The notes beneath the pieces are model-generated. The model saw nothing but the letters and a program-made list of their open reading frames with translations. It did not search any database and was not told the DNA's origin. Below, piece after piece: positions 1 through 8,024 of a stretch of 23,022 nt of DNA. The DNA comes from an uncultured Clostridia bacterium. Lineage in GTDB: Bacteria > Bacillota > Clostridia > Christensenellales > CAG-138. The position numbers were made by a program, and so were the translations under genes. The first letter of the stretch is position 1, and the number at the start of each line of letters is the position of its first letter. Location of the stretch: contig CALGGM010000063.1 in the NCBI GenBank assembly GCA_937915925.1, positions 1 to 23,022 on the forward strand. Direction: 5' to 3'.

Positions 1-1135
1 GATGATACTTCTCGGTCGCGGTGATGCTGTCGCCGCCGCCGAGCACCGTAAAGCCTTCCGTGTCGGCAAGCGCCTGCCAGAGCGATTTGGTACCGTATTC
101 GCTCGGCTCCTGCTCGAACACGCCCATCGGGCCGTTGACGAACACCGTCTTCGCGTTGAGGATGTGCTCTCGGTACAGCGCGGAGGTTTCCGTGCCGACG
201 TCGACCGCGCCGACAGACGCCGGGATCGAGCCGAGCGGCGCTTCCTTGCGCACGCCGCCTTCGACCCACGCGAGGTCCTTCGGAAGCACGATCTTTTCGC
301 CGTACGTGTCGTACAGCGCTTTGGCACGATCGAAGAACTCCGTGTAATTCGATTTCGCGATAAAGTCATAGCTGCCCTGTCCGATCTGTTCCCCGAGCGC
401 GATCAGAAAGATGTTTGCGACCAAGCCGCCGGTCAGGATCGTATCGGCGACGCCGCGCTCCAAAACCGTCTGCATCATCTGGAACGCGTCAGAGATCTTT
501 GCGCCGCCGAGCACGAACACGCAGGGGCGGGCGGGGGATTCCATGACGGAGGAAACGGTGCAGTATTCCTTTTCAAACAGCCGTCCCATCGCAGAGGGAA
601 GCACCTGCTCAAACCCGCAAAGGCTCGGCTGATCGCGGTGCGCCGCCGCAAACGCGTCGCACACGTACAGGTCCGCAAGCGGCGCAAGCTTCTGTACGAT
701 CAGCGTTTTTGCCTGCTGTTCGTGCGTCAGACGCAGCTTCATTTCAAACAGCGTCTGCTCCTCCGAAACGAAGCGCACGTTGTCCAAAAGCAAAATATCG
801 CCATCCTTCAGATCGCGAATGGCTTGCCGTGCGGCGGGTCCGCACACGTCGTCGATCCAGCGGACTTCCTTGCCCAAAAGCTGGGACAGCACGGCGGCGT
901 GCGGTTTTGTGGTATAAAAATTCTTGTATTCGATGTCGCTGCCCTGATGCGCAAGCAGAACGACCCTTGCGCCTTTTTCGGACAGCTCTGCGACAGTCGG
1001 CACACAGGCCGTGATACGGTTGACGCTTTTCAGCGTCCCCGTATCACGGTCGACCGGTTGATTGACGTCTACACGACAGAGAACCGTTTTACCGCGCACC
1101 GAAATATCGTCCAGCGTTCTGATTCCGAATCGCAT
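1..1135 (-). CDS. pgk: Phosphoglycerate kinase, archaeal type (3' end cut by window edge)
   Basis: Transfers phosphate between 1,3-bisphosphoglycerate and ADP to give 3-phosphoglycerate and ATP in the cytosol. About 378 residues are visible, and the last 30 or so lie outside the window. The N-terminal substrate motif reads RVDVNQPVD (residues 21-29). Next come LLAHQ (60-64) and a TTKPHA segment, where usual bacterial enzymes have SHLGRP. DNVRFVSEE (118-126), LGGAKISDAF, FVNGPMGVFE and the nucleotide-site GGGDS motif follow. The LLAHQ, TTKPHA and DD-CGP pattern resembles archaeal PGKs such as that of Methanothermus. The ATG at 1135 has AGGGAG just upstream. The gene lies 20 nt after the GAPDH gene, the enzyme before it in the pathway, and is the last visible gene of the operon. 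The family is certain; the archaeal-type assignment rests on remembered motifs. Confidence 0.93.
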   Translation of the reverse strand, partial: MRFGIRTLDDISVRGKTVLCRVDVNQPVDRDTGTLKSVNRITACVPTVAELSEKGARVVLLAHQGSDIEYKNFYTTKPHAAVLSQLLGKEVRWIDDVCGPAARQAIRDLKDGDILLLDNVRFVSEEQTLFEMKLRLTHEQQAKTLIVQKLAPLADLYVCDAFAAAHRDQPSLCGFEQVLPSAMGRLFEKEYCTVSSVMESPARPCVFVLGGAKISDAFQMMQTVLERGVADTILTGGLVANIFLIALGEQIGQGSYDFIAKSNYTEFFDRAKALYDTYGEKIVLPKDLAWVEGGVRKEAPLGSIPASVGAVDVGTETSALYREHILNAKTVFVNGPMGVFEQEPSEYGTKSLWQALADTEGFTVLGGGDSITATEKYH

Positions 1136-1155
1136 ATAACTCCCTTTCCGGGCGC

Positions 1156-2208
1156 TTATTTGAAGCGTCCGATCTTCAGATACTCGTTGGTCTTCGCCGT
1201 TCCTTCTTCGCGCGTGAGCTGCATCCGCATTGCGGCGCGGATCGCGTCGATCGTTTCGGGAATGGTGACGCTCTCCTGCGGGATGTTGATCGCGAACATG
1301 ATGTCGTTTCCACTCTCAACGATGCTGTCCTCCCACAGACCGATCTCATACATATCGCCTCTGCGGTTGCCGAGATCGCGCGCATACTTGAACAGGCTTG
1401 CGTTGCCCTTGAAGCCCTCGTCGATCGTGACGGTGCGGATGCGCGGATGCTTGCGGAACGCTTCCAAAGCCATCTCGCGCGTGATCTTCTTGCCGTCCTT
1501 TGCGGTGGCGAGCACGGTAATGATATGACCGTGCGTGACCGGCGTGTGGACGAGAATGCCCGTCGCTTCGACGTGCGGCATGATCGTCATTAGGTCGACC
1601 GCCTGATGCGACGGCGCCTTGTCGATCTGCAGCGCATTCGTGAGTCCGCGGTGATAATCGCCCGGATCCGCGACACGGCGGATGATCGTGATCGCGACCT
1701 TCTCGATGCCGATGACGCGATCGAGACAGTCGACCGCACGGATCAGACCGGTCGTGTTGCAGCTCGTCAGCTTCAGATAGTTCTGACCGACGCCCTTTTC
1801 ATAGTTGGCATAGCCGTGGAAGAACACGTCCGCAACGGAGTTCTTTTCGCCGCCCTGGAAGATCGCCTTGACGCCGACCTTCTCATACAGCTCCTTGTTC
1901 TTTGCGCCGACGCCGCCGGGGGAGGAGTCGAGCATGATATCGACGTTTCTGCAAAGCTCTTCGAACGTGCCCGCAACGGGGATGTCATACTTCCGGAAGG
2001 CTTCTCTGTCCGCGCCGTCGACAAGGTACAGGTTGTACTTGACGTTGTTCGCGCCGATCATGTCGTTCTCGCGCAGCGCGCGGATCGAAAGGGTGGGGGC
2101 GAGATCCGCAATACCCACCAATTCCATATCGCCCTGCAGGGCGACGCCGTCAGCCAGACGCTGACCGATCGTGCCGTAACCGGCAACACCGACTCTGATT
2201 TTTGCCAT
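1156..2208 (-). CDS. Glyceraldehyde-3-phosphate dehydrogenase, archaeal type II
   Basis: A 350-residue type II GAPDH, the phosphorylating NAD(P)-dependent enzyme typical of archaea, which oxidises glyceraldehyde 3-phosphate to 1,3-bisphosphoglycerate. The Rossmann nucleotide motif GVAGYGTIGQRLAD lies at residues 7-20. The catalytic cysteine is C150 in TSCNTTGL, followed by the family motifs RRVADPGD, PSHQAVD and the C-terminal SGNDIMFAINIPQES. Length and motif order match archaeal enzymes. The bacterial GapA signature is absent. The ribosome site AAGGAAC precedes ATG 2208. The gene sits between an IolG-like oxidoreductase (27 nt upstream) and the PGK gene (20 nt downstream). Bacteria usually use class I GapA, so a type II enzyme beside an archaeal-type PGK points to joint acquisition or a dedicated pathway copy. 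Cofactor preference cannot be read with confidence. Confidence 0.93.
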   Translation of the reverse strand: MAKIRVGVAGYGTIGQRLADGVALQGDMELVGIADLAPTLSIRALRENDMIGANNVKYNLYLVDGADREAFRKYDIPVAGTFEELCRNVDIMLDSSPGGVGAKNKELYEKVGVKAIFQGGEKNSVADVFFHGYANYEKGVGQNYLKLTSCNTTGLIRAVDCLDRVIGIEKVAITIIRRVADPGDYHRGLTNALQIDKAPSHQAVDLMTIMPHVEATGILVHTPVTHGHIITVLATAKDGKKITREMALEAFRKHPRIRTVTIDEGFKGNASLFKYARDLGNRRGDMYEIGLWEDSIVESGNDIMFAINIPQESVTIPETIDAIRAAMRMQLTREEGTAKTNEYLKIGRFK

Positions 2209-2235
2209 AGCTTTGTTCCTTTCCTGTGCAGTCGT

Positions 2236-3249
2236 TCAGATCTCGTCGATGCGGACGGGACGGTTTTCTTTGAGAGACTTTGCGCATGCAAGCGCGAGCT
2301 TGATCGAGACAAGACCGTCTTCGATGCCGACCTTCGGCTCCTCGTTCTTTTCGATGCATTCGATGAACTCGCGGACTTCCGCCTGGTACGAACCCATGTA
2401 GCGCTCAAGGAAGAACCACAGCGGCTTTTCGGCGGTCACGCCGTCCACGGTGGAGATCACGATGTTGGAATCGGAATCGTTCGCATTGACGACGCAGCCC
2501 TTGGAGCCGAACACCTCGCCGCGCTGATCGTAGCCGTAAACCGCCTTGCGCGAGCCGTCGATCGTGGCGAGCGCGCCGTTGCTTAGCTTCAGCGTGACCG
2601 TCGCGGTGTCGACGTCGCCCGCTTCGCCGATCGCGGGATCGATCAGGCAGGCGCCCTGCGCGTACAGCTCGGTAACTTCCTGACCGGACAGATAGCGTAC
2701 CATATCAAGGTCGTGGATCATCATGTCCATGAAGATGCCGCCGGACACCGCTGCATACTCTGCGGGTGGGGGCTCCGGATCACGGGAGCTGACGCGAACG
2801 TACTGCACCTCGCCGATCTTGCCGTCCTCGACCGCCTTGCGCATTGCGCGGTAGTTGTGGTCGTAGCGGCGGTTGAAGCCGACCTGATAGATCAGCTTCT
2901 TCGGGCTTGCGGCGAGCGCAGCCTTGACTTCCTCGATGCGCGCGATGCTCTGATCGATCGGCTTCTCGCAGAAGATGTGCTTGCCTGCGGCGATCGCTTC
3001 CAGAGAAAGCTGCGCATGGAGATTCGTCGAAGCGCAGATCAGGACGGCGTCGATCCGCTCGTCGGAAAGGATCTTCTTATAGTCGTCGTAAACGCCCTCA
3101 ATACCCACGGACTTTGCCCATTCCGCTACGGCGGGTTTCATGTAAGGATCCGCGATCGCAAGAATGCGCGCGTTGGACACGCCGGTCAGAATGCTCTTTG
3201 CGTGAACCTGACCGATGCGGCCGGCGCCGATAATGCCAACATTAACCAT
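2236..3249 (-). CDS. iolG: Gfo/Idh/MocA oxidoreductase, inositol 2-dehydrogenase-like
   Basis: A 337-residue NAD(P)-dependent dehydrogenase of the Gfo/Idh/MocA family. The N-terminal Rossmann motif is GIIGAGRIGQVHA (residues 5-17). The catalytic lysine is K96 in CEKP. The second-domain pair D175 and H179 in GGIFMDMMIHD corresponds to the Asp and His of Bacillus IolG. Overall it resembles myo-inositol 2-dehydrogenase, which oxidises myo-inositol to scyllo-inosose, but the family also acts on many other sugars and cyclitols. The start has GGAGGAAACAT directly before ATG 3249. It lies 24 nt after the permuted mutase gene and 27 nt before the GAPDH gene. No other inositol-pathway gene (iolB, C, D, E) appears here, so the substrate is open; the symbol reflects sequence likeness only. 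Confidence 0.85.
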   Translation of the reverse strand: MVNVGIIGAGRIGQVHAKSILTGVSNARILAIADPYMKPAVAEWAKSVGIEGVYDDYKKILSDERIDAVLICASTNLHAQLSLEAIAAGKHIFCEKPIDQSIARIEEVKAALAASPKKLIYQVGFNRRYDHNYRAMRKAVEDGKIGEVQYVRVSSRDPEPPPAEYAAVSGGIFMDMMIHDLDMVRYLSGQEVTELYAQGACLIDPAIGEAGDVDTATVTLKLSNGALATIDGSRKAVYGYDQRGEVFGSKGCVVNANDSDSNIVISTVDGVTAEKPLWFFLERYMGSYQAEVREFIECIEKNEEPKVGIEDGLVSIKLALACAKSLKENRPVRIDEI

Positions 3250-3273
3250 ATGTTTCCTCCCTTAAATTTGTAT

Positions 3274-4839
3274 TTATTCCGTATACGGCGCGCCCTTGCC
3301 CGCGACAAGCGAGTCATAGGTGCGCTGTATCTTTGCCCAGTTCTGATCGCGATCGAGCGCAACGCCTCTGCCGACGCCGGACACGATCAGCCCGACGCCC
3401 TTCTCGGCGATCGTATCGCCGAATTCGCGCAAAAGCCGCGGCGCGCTGCCCGGTTCCGTGGAGCGACCGTCAAAGATCACATGCACGTAAACGTCCTTCA
3501 CGCCTGCGTCACGCGCCATATCCAGCAGCGCAAGCGGGTAATCGATCGACCCGTGCGAGGATTTCTTGGTCAGCAGAGCGAACAGATGCAGCGCCGTGCC
3601 GCGTTCCTTGACGCCGTTCAGCGTGTTGAGGAACACGGGGTTTTGCGCAAACGAGCCGTCCTTCATGGCGTTGTCCAGACGGACGTCGTCCTGCAGAACG
3701 ACGCGTCCGGAGCCGAGATTGATGTGACCCGCTTCCGAATTGCCGGTTTTTCCCTCGGCAAGACCCACGGCGGGACCGGACGCTTCGAGCTTCGCATAGG
3801 GATAGTTTTTAAGCAACTCGTCCCATTCCGGCGTGCTTGCGGTGAAGATCGGGTTGTTCGCGGTCGGCGCGTCGAGCCCCCAACCGTCGCAGATGAGCAG
3901 CAGGACCTTTCCCTTGTCCGCAAAGCGGAAGAGCGGGGAACCGGTCATCTCAGCGGGCTGCTTCAGACCCATTGCGGAAAGCACGGTCGGCGCAACGTCG
4001 CACAGCTTGCCGCTGTCGCGGAGCATTTCCACGCCGTCGCCGAGCGCGATGCAGGCGACGAGGTTCGTCGTATGGGAGACGTGCGGCTTGCCCTCCGGCG
4101 TGTGCAGCACTTCGATGTTGCCGTGGTCCGCGGTCACTAAAACGGTGTAGCCCTTTTCGCGCGCGAAGGAAACGACCTTGCCGACATAGCGGCTGATCGC
4201 CTCGGCGGCGATGGGCTTTGCCGCATCGTTCGAGGTGTGACCGATGACGTCGCCGTTCGCGAAATTCGTGATGATGAAATCGTAGCCCTTTTCGATCCCT
4301 TCGCACAGCTTGTCGGCGACCTCGGGAAGCTTCAGCTCCGGAACGGTGTCAAACGGCACGCCCTTCGGAGAGGGGATGCGGAAATCGTCCTCGCCCTCGA
4401 ACGGCTTCTGATTGCCGCCGTTGAAGAAGAAGGTGACGTGCGCGTACTTCTCGCTTTCCGCAAGATGCATCTGCGTCTTGCCGTTTTCGGACAGTACCTC
4501 GGCAAGCGTCTTCTGCACCTTGGACGGCGCAAACGCGATCGGCAAATAGGTATAGCGCTCGCTGTACATCGTGAGGATCACGAAGTCGAGCCCTTCAAGC
4601 GGCTCGCGTTTGAATCCCTTGAAGTTCGGATCGGTGAACGCGTCGGTCAGCTCGGTCTCGCGCTCGCCTCTGCGGCAGCAGAAGATGACGCCGTCGCCGG
4701 GTTTAATGAGACCGACCGCATCGCCGTTTTGATCGACCAGATTCATCGGCTCGAAATGGTATTCCGAACCGCCATTCTCATAGAGTTTTTCTACGGCGCG
4801 GGCAAGCGCATCGCCGCCGCAGCTTTTGTATTCGCTCAT
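3274..4839 (-). CDS. Circularly permuted cofactor-independent phosphoglycerate mutase
   Basis: A 521-residue protein with every conserved block of GpmI-type phosphoglycerate mutase (3-phosphoglycerate to 2-phosphoglycerate, two metal ions, phosphoserine intermediate), but in circularly permuted order. Residues 1-175 match the usual middle, including ESEKYAHVTFFFNGG (128-142, K131). Residues 176-303 match the usual C-terminus: D197 and H201 in NGDVIGHT, D238 and H239 in TADHGN, H253/H256 in PHVSHTTN, then MTGSPLF. After a short linker near 304-311 comes the usual N-terminus: D318 in ICDGWG and nucleophile S368 in TGNSEAGH. Residues 405-521 match the first half of the phosphotransferase domain and stop at YDSLVAGKG. 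Metal ligands and nucleophile are all kept. Substrate-loop motifs differ: FDGRST replaces DGRD, and GRGVALDRD replaces GRYYAMDRD. AAGGAG precedes ATG 4839. It lies between HAD and iolG-like genes. Activity is inferred. Confidence 0.88.
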   Translation of the reverse strand: MSEYKSCGGDALARAVEKLYENGGSEYHFEPMNLVDQNGDAVGLIKPGDGVIFCCRRGERETELTDAFTDPNFKGFKREPLEGLDFVILTMYSERYTYLPIAFAPSKVQKTLAEVLSENGKTQMHLAESEKYAHVTFFFNGGNQKPFEGEDDFRIPSPKGVPFDTVPELKLPEVADKLCEGIEKGYDFIITNFANGDVIGHTSNDAAKPIAAEAISRYVGKVVSFAREKGYTVLVTADHGNIEVLHTPEGKPHVSHTTNLVACIALGDGVEMLRDSGKLCDVAPTVLSAMGLKQPAEMTGSPLFRFADKGKVLLLICDGWGLDAPTANNPIFTASTPEWDELLKNYPYAKLEASGPAVGLAEGKTGNSEAGHINLGSGRVVLQDDVRLDNAMKDGSFAQNPVFLNTLNGVKERGTALHLFALLTKKSSHGSIDYPLALLDMARDAGVKDVYVHVIFDGRSTEPGSAPRLLREFGDTIAEKGVGLIVSGVGRGVALDRDQNWAKIQRTYDSLVAGKGAPYTE

Positions 4840-4862
4840 TTCAATTACTCCTTTTCAGACAG

Positions 4863-5645
4863 TCAATGGATCCGCGGCGTCGGGTCTTCCGCCGTTTCGG
4901 GGCAGAAGCGGCCTTCGCCCGGGAATACGGACAGAAGCTCGTCAAAGTGATGGATGATGCAGTCCGGACGGTTCTCCTCGGTGAGCTTGAATTCCAGCCC
5001 GCCGGGGTATTCCGCGCCGACCGTTCCGGCGAAGCAGGACTGCTTTGCGCCGATGATGTCGCGTTTCAGATTGTCGCCGACGAAGCAGCTTTCCTCCGGA
5101 CGCACGCCCGCTTCGGAAAGCGCGAGGAAATAGATCGCCGGATGCGGCTTTCTGAGCATCGTGACGGAGGACTGCTGCACCGTGCAGAAGAGATCGCGGA
5201 TCCCGTCGTGATCGAGCCATTCGTCGATCTCAAGCGTGCCGATGAGGTCGCTGATGATGCCGACCAAATACCCGCGGGCTCTGAGCTCCTTCACGGTTTC
5301 GATGCCCTTTTCCACGACGACGCGTTCGCCCTTTGCGCGGCGGAAGCAGTAGGTCAGCTCCTTTGCGGCAGGCTCGATCTTTTCGCGGTCCCACTCCGGC
5401 ACAAGCCAGCGAGTCCAGAGCATTTCCTCCGGCGCTTCGCACATGTACTTCAGCGCCCAGTCGCGATAGCCGTCATAGCGCTTGTTCAGAAAATTGTAGA
5501 ACGCGTCCGCGTCCATATCCGTTCCGCAGATCTCCTTGATGCGCTCGCGCGCCTCGCGGATGAACGGGAGGTTGTCTTCGTCGACGACGCGGAACGTGCC
5601 GCCGAGATCCAGAAAGATCGCTTTGATGTGTTCTTTCACGGTCAT
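4863..5645 (-). CDS. HAD-superfamily hydrolase-like protein, paralogue 1
   Basis: A 260-residue HAD protein with an alpha-helical C1-type cap. Motif I reads FLDLGGT: the nucleophile D13 is present, but glycine replaces the second aspartate that acts as general acid in most HAD phosphatases. Motif II lies in IISDLIGT, the motif III lysine in RKPHPAIY, and motif IV in FVGDNLKRDI. Its cap shares an LWTRWLVPEWDRE block with the next two paralogues, so the group arose by tandem duplication. The start ATG overlaps the stop of the preceding gene as ATGA, which indicates translational coupling, and GGAGGG lies just upstream. It ends 23 nt before the permuted mutase gene. Likely substrates are sugar or glycerate phosphates, but none can be named. 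Confidence 0.85.
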   Translation of the reverse strand: MTVKEHIKAIFLDLGGTFRVVDEDNLPFIREARERIKEICGTDMDADAFYNFLNKRYDGYRDWALKYMCEAPEEMLWTRWLVPEWDREKIEPAAKELTYCFRRAKGERVVVEKGIETVKELRARGYLVGIISDLIGTLEIDEWLDHDGIRDLFCTVQQSSVTMLRKPHPAIYFLALSEAGVRPEESCFVGDNLKRDIIGAKQSCFAGTVGAEYPGGLEFKLTEENRPDCIIHHFDELLSVFPGEGRFCPETAEDPTPRIH

Positions 5646-6409
5646 ACCCTCCGTACCTTATCCCAAGCAACGTGCGGCGCGGCGGGGAAGAGCTCCTTGA
5701 GTTCACTGAAATCGAAGATGACGGCGTCCGGACGGTTCTCGTCGGTGATCTTTTCCTTCGCAAGCTTTTCCGGCGTCGTGTACAGGATGAACATTCCGTA
5801 GCCCGCAAGACGCGTGCCTTCGACGTCGCGGTTCAGATTGTCGCCGATGTAGACGCAGCGCTCCGGCTTAACGCCGAGGATGTCGCACGCCTTGTTCGAG
5901 ATCGCGGGATCAGGCTTGCGGATGCCCTCGACGCAGGAAAGCAGGACCGCGCCGAAGTATTTTCCGAGATCGTCCGCCTCGAGCCAGCGCGGGATCTCCT
6001 GCGAGGTGACGAGGTTCGAAATAATACCGAGCTTGTAGCCGTTTGCGTACAGATCCTTGATCGACTGCGCGCCGTTCGGAGCGACCACGCGGCGGCCGTC
6101 CTTGTTGCGGTACTCGATGGTCAGCTCGATCGCATTCTTTTTGATCAGCTCACGGTCGTATTCGGGCGTGAGCCACTTGGTCCAAAGCTCTTCCTCGGTC
6201 GCTTCACGCATGGTCTCAAAGCACCATTTGCGATAGCCTGCGTAACGGTAGTCGAGGAACTTGCAGAACTCGTCCGGATCGCCCGTTTCGCCGCACATCT
6301 CGGCAATCTTGCGCCGTGCTTCCGCTTCAAACGCGGCGTCGCGCTCCACCAGTCGGAGCGTACCGCCGAGGTCATAAAAGATCGCGTCAAATTCTCTTTC
6401 GTTTGCCAT
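5642..6409 (-). CDS. HAD-superfamily hydrolase-like protein, paralogue 2
   Basis: A 255-residue HAD protein closely related to its neighbours. Motif I is FYDLGGT with nucleophile D13, again with glycine in place of the usual general-acid aspartate. Motif II lies in IISNLVTS, the motif III lysine in RKPDPAIS, and motif IV in YIGDNLNRDVEG. The cap has LWTKWLTPEYDRE and a GRRVVAPNG segment matching paralogues 1 and 3. AGGAG lies before ATG 6409, 5 nt after the previous stop, and the 3' end overlaps the next start by 4 nt, so these genes are surely cotranscribed. Function is unknown beyond probable hydrolysis of a small phosphorylated compound, and the missing acid makes even that uncertain. Confidence 0.85.
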   Translation of the reverse strand: MANEREFDAIFYDLGGTLRLVERDAAFEAEARRKIAEMCGETGDPDEFCKFLDYRYAGYRKWCFETMREATEEELWTKWLTPEYDRELIKKNAIELTIEYRNKDGRRVVAPNGAQSIKDLYANGYKLGIISNLVTSQEIPRWLEADDLGKYFGAVLLSCVEGIRKPDPAISNKACDILGVKPERCVYIGDNLNRDVEGTRLAGYGMFILYTTPEKLAKEKITDENRPDAVIFDFSELKELFPAAPHVAWDKVRRV

Positions 6410-6414
6410 GGTTG

Positions 6415-7155
6415 TTACTCCTGTTCATTTGTATTGTTCAGAGGCGGGAAAATATCCAAAAGCTCCGAGATCCGAGTGATCGTGTAATCGGGCTGCAGAA
6501 TGATCTCCTGCGGCTCGTTCTTGATCGTGTCGGGCTCGTCGATGCGGACCATGGTCGCAAAGCCTGCTTTGCGCGTGCCCTCGACGTCGCGGATCGGGTT
6601 GTCGCCGACGTAAGCGCACTGTTCAGGCGCCTTGCCGATGGCACGGCAAGCAAGATAATAGATCGCCGGATCGGGCTTACGGAGACGCACCTTGGACGAG
6701 AGAATGACGGCCTTGAAATAATGCGCAACGCCGTCCGCGATCATCCAGTCGGGGATCTCCGTTTCGGTGATCGTGTTCGCAATAATGCCGAGCGTGTAGC
6801 CGCGGCGGTCAAGCTCGATGATCGTGGATTTCACATCGTCGCGCGGGACGCGGCGTCCGTCGTGGTCGCGCCAAAGCCGCGTGAGCCTGCCGGCGTGCTT
6901 GCAGACGCGCTCCGGATCGTAATCGGGAAGCAGGTGCTGGCTCCATAATTCCATCTCACCCGCGTCGAGCAAGGTCTTCTTGACCTCGCTGCGGTATTTC
7001 TTCCAACGTGCTTCCAGCTTTTCGAAGAAGACGTCATGCGGTTCGGTCGCGCCGACCAGTTCCATCAGCTCCCGCTCCGCCGCGTCCGAAAACGCCTTAT
7101 CGGGGATCACGATGCGCAGGGTATTGCCAACGTCAAAAAAGATCGTATCCGTCAT
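6415..7155 (-). CDS. HAD-superfamily hydrolase-like protein, paralogue 3
   Basis: A 246-residue HAD protein. The open frame extends upstream to 7383, but that extension overlaps the previous gene and looks non-coding. The ATG at 7155 follows AAGAGGAGCTGGAGCAA and gives the normal family start MTDTIFFDVGNT, so it was chosen. Motif I is FFDVGNT with nucleophile D8 and glycine at the general-acid position. Motif II lies in IIANTI, the motif III lysine in RKPDPAIY, and motif IV in YVGDNPIRDVEG. The cap block LWSQHLLPDYDPE aligns with paralogues 1 and 2. It begins 34 nt after paralogue 4 and ends 5 nt before paralogue 2. The substrate cannot be told from sequence. Confidence 0.85.
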   Translation of the reverse strand: MTDTIFFDVGNTLRIVIPDKAFSDAAERELMELVGATEPHDVFFEKLEARWKKYRSEVKKTLLDAGEMELWSQHLLPDYDPERVCKHAGRLTRLWRDHDGRRVPRDDVKSTIIELDRRGYTLGIIANTITETEIPDWMIADGVAHYFKAVILSSKVRLRKPDPAIYYLACRAIGKAPEQCAYVGDNPIRDVEGTRKAGFATMVRIDEPDTIKNEPQEIILQPDYTITRISELLDIFPPLNNTNEQE

Positions 7156-7189
7156 TTGCTCCAGCTCCTCTTTTCTGTATTTTGAATGG

Positions 7190-7948
7190 TTATTGCTTGT
7201 CGAACCGCCGCAGGATTTCCGGCAGCTCGTACAGTTCCTTGATGGTGTAGTCCGGCTTCGGCGCGTCGGGACCGGTGAAGCCGACGTCGCGGTGCGCGAT
7301 GGACGGGTTCTCGATCTTGACCACCAGTCCGAAGTGCGCGTTGCGCGCGCCGAGCACATCGCGTGAGATCGTGTCGCCCACATAGCACGCCTCTTCCGGC
7401 GCGGCGCCGAGGCTGTTCAGCGCGATCTCGAAGATGCGCGGATCGGGCTTTCTGATGCCGGTCTCGCTCGACATTACGATGCATTCCATATATTCGGAAA
7501 TGCCGTATTCGTTCATCATGTGGGGGACGAGGGAGGTCGATATGATGTTTGAAACGATCCCCATGCGAATGCCCATGCCGTGTAGGGTTTCGACCGTTTC
7601 CTTTAAGCGGGGCTTGCGCATCAGGGTCAGCCGGTCGTAGTCGTAGAGAAAGCTCAGTTCCTCCGCGATCGGATTTAGACGCGCTTCGCCGATGTTGAAC
7701 TCCTTGAGATAATAGTCGTTCCAGATCTTAGCGGCGGGAAGCTCCGTACGCGCCTGCTCGCTCCAATGCTTATACGTTTCGCCGTTTTCGTGCAGAGAAA
7801 CGGCAAGCACTTCGGGCGTCGTGTCAAGGACGATCCCATAGTCGGAAAGCCTGTCGAGAAGATGCGCGGCAAACCGCCGCATCGAGTCCGCCTTCTTGAT
7901 GACCGAATGCAGCGTTCCGCCGAGATCGAACAGGACAACCTTGATCAT
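7190..7948 (-). CDS. HAD-superfamily hydrolase-like protein, paralogue 4, first gene of the operon
   Basis: A 252-residue HAD protein and the promoter-proximal gene of the eight-gene operon. Motif I is LFDLGGT with nucleophile D8 and glycine where the general acid is expected. Motif II lies in IVSNIISTS, the motif III lysine in RKPDPRIF, and motif IV in YVGDTISRDVLG. It is the most divergent of the four: its cap is shorter and lacks the LW-WL-P-YD block, having WNDYYLKEFN instead. The start ATG 7948 has CGGAGGG upstream and lies about 40 nt from the predicted transcription start. Expression should be controlled by the LacI-type operator at 7975-7986. Role unknown; the neighbours suggest phosphorylated carbohydrate intermediates. 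Confidence 0.85.
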   Translation of the reverse strand: MIKVVLFDLGGTLHSVIKKADSMRRFAAHLLDRLSDYGIVLDTTPEVLAVSLHENGETYKHWSEQARTELPAAKIWNDYYLKEFNIGEARLNPIAEELSFLYDYDRLTLMRKPRLKETVETLHGMGIRMGIVSNIISTSLVPHMMNEYGISEYMECIVMSSETGIRKPDPRIFEIALNSLGAAPEEACYVGDTISRDVLGARNAHFGLVVKIENPSIAHRDVGFTGPDAPKPDYTIKELYELPEILRRFDKQ

Positions 7949-7974
7949 GAAACCCTCCGAAACCCCATTTTTAC

Positions 7975-7986
7975 GTAAACGTTTTC
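7975..7986. promoter_or_regulatory. LacI-type operator for the HAD-iPGM-GAPDH-PGK operon
   Basis: GTAAACGTTTTC is a near-perfect 12-bp palindrome (one mismatched pair) centred on CG, typical of LacI/PurR/CcpA-family sites. It lies at about +4 to +15 of the minus-strand promoter, so a bound repressor would block initiation. The same core occurs at the same offset in front of the divergent lacI-type gene. Confidence 0.75.
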
Positions 7987-7995
7987 GCTACTGTA

Positions 7996-8024
7996 ATTGT
8001 ATAACATAGCACGGTATTTGTCAA
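7996..8024 (-). promoter_or_regulatory. Sigma-A-type promoter of the eight-gene operon
   Basis: On the minus strand the -35 hexamer TTGACA (8019-8024) and the -10 hexamer TACAAT (7996-8001) are separated by exactly 17 nt. The predicted start is near 7989, about 40 nt before ATG 7948. This is close to a consensus vegetative promoter, so strong expression is expected when it is not repressed. Confidence 0.85.

Noticed and set aside
2..1528. Long plus-strand open frame of 508 codons opposite the pgk and GAPDH genes
   Set aside because: It is antisense to two clear glycolytic genes, has no ribosome site and resembles no family. Long antisense frames are expected in GC-rich coding DNA.
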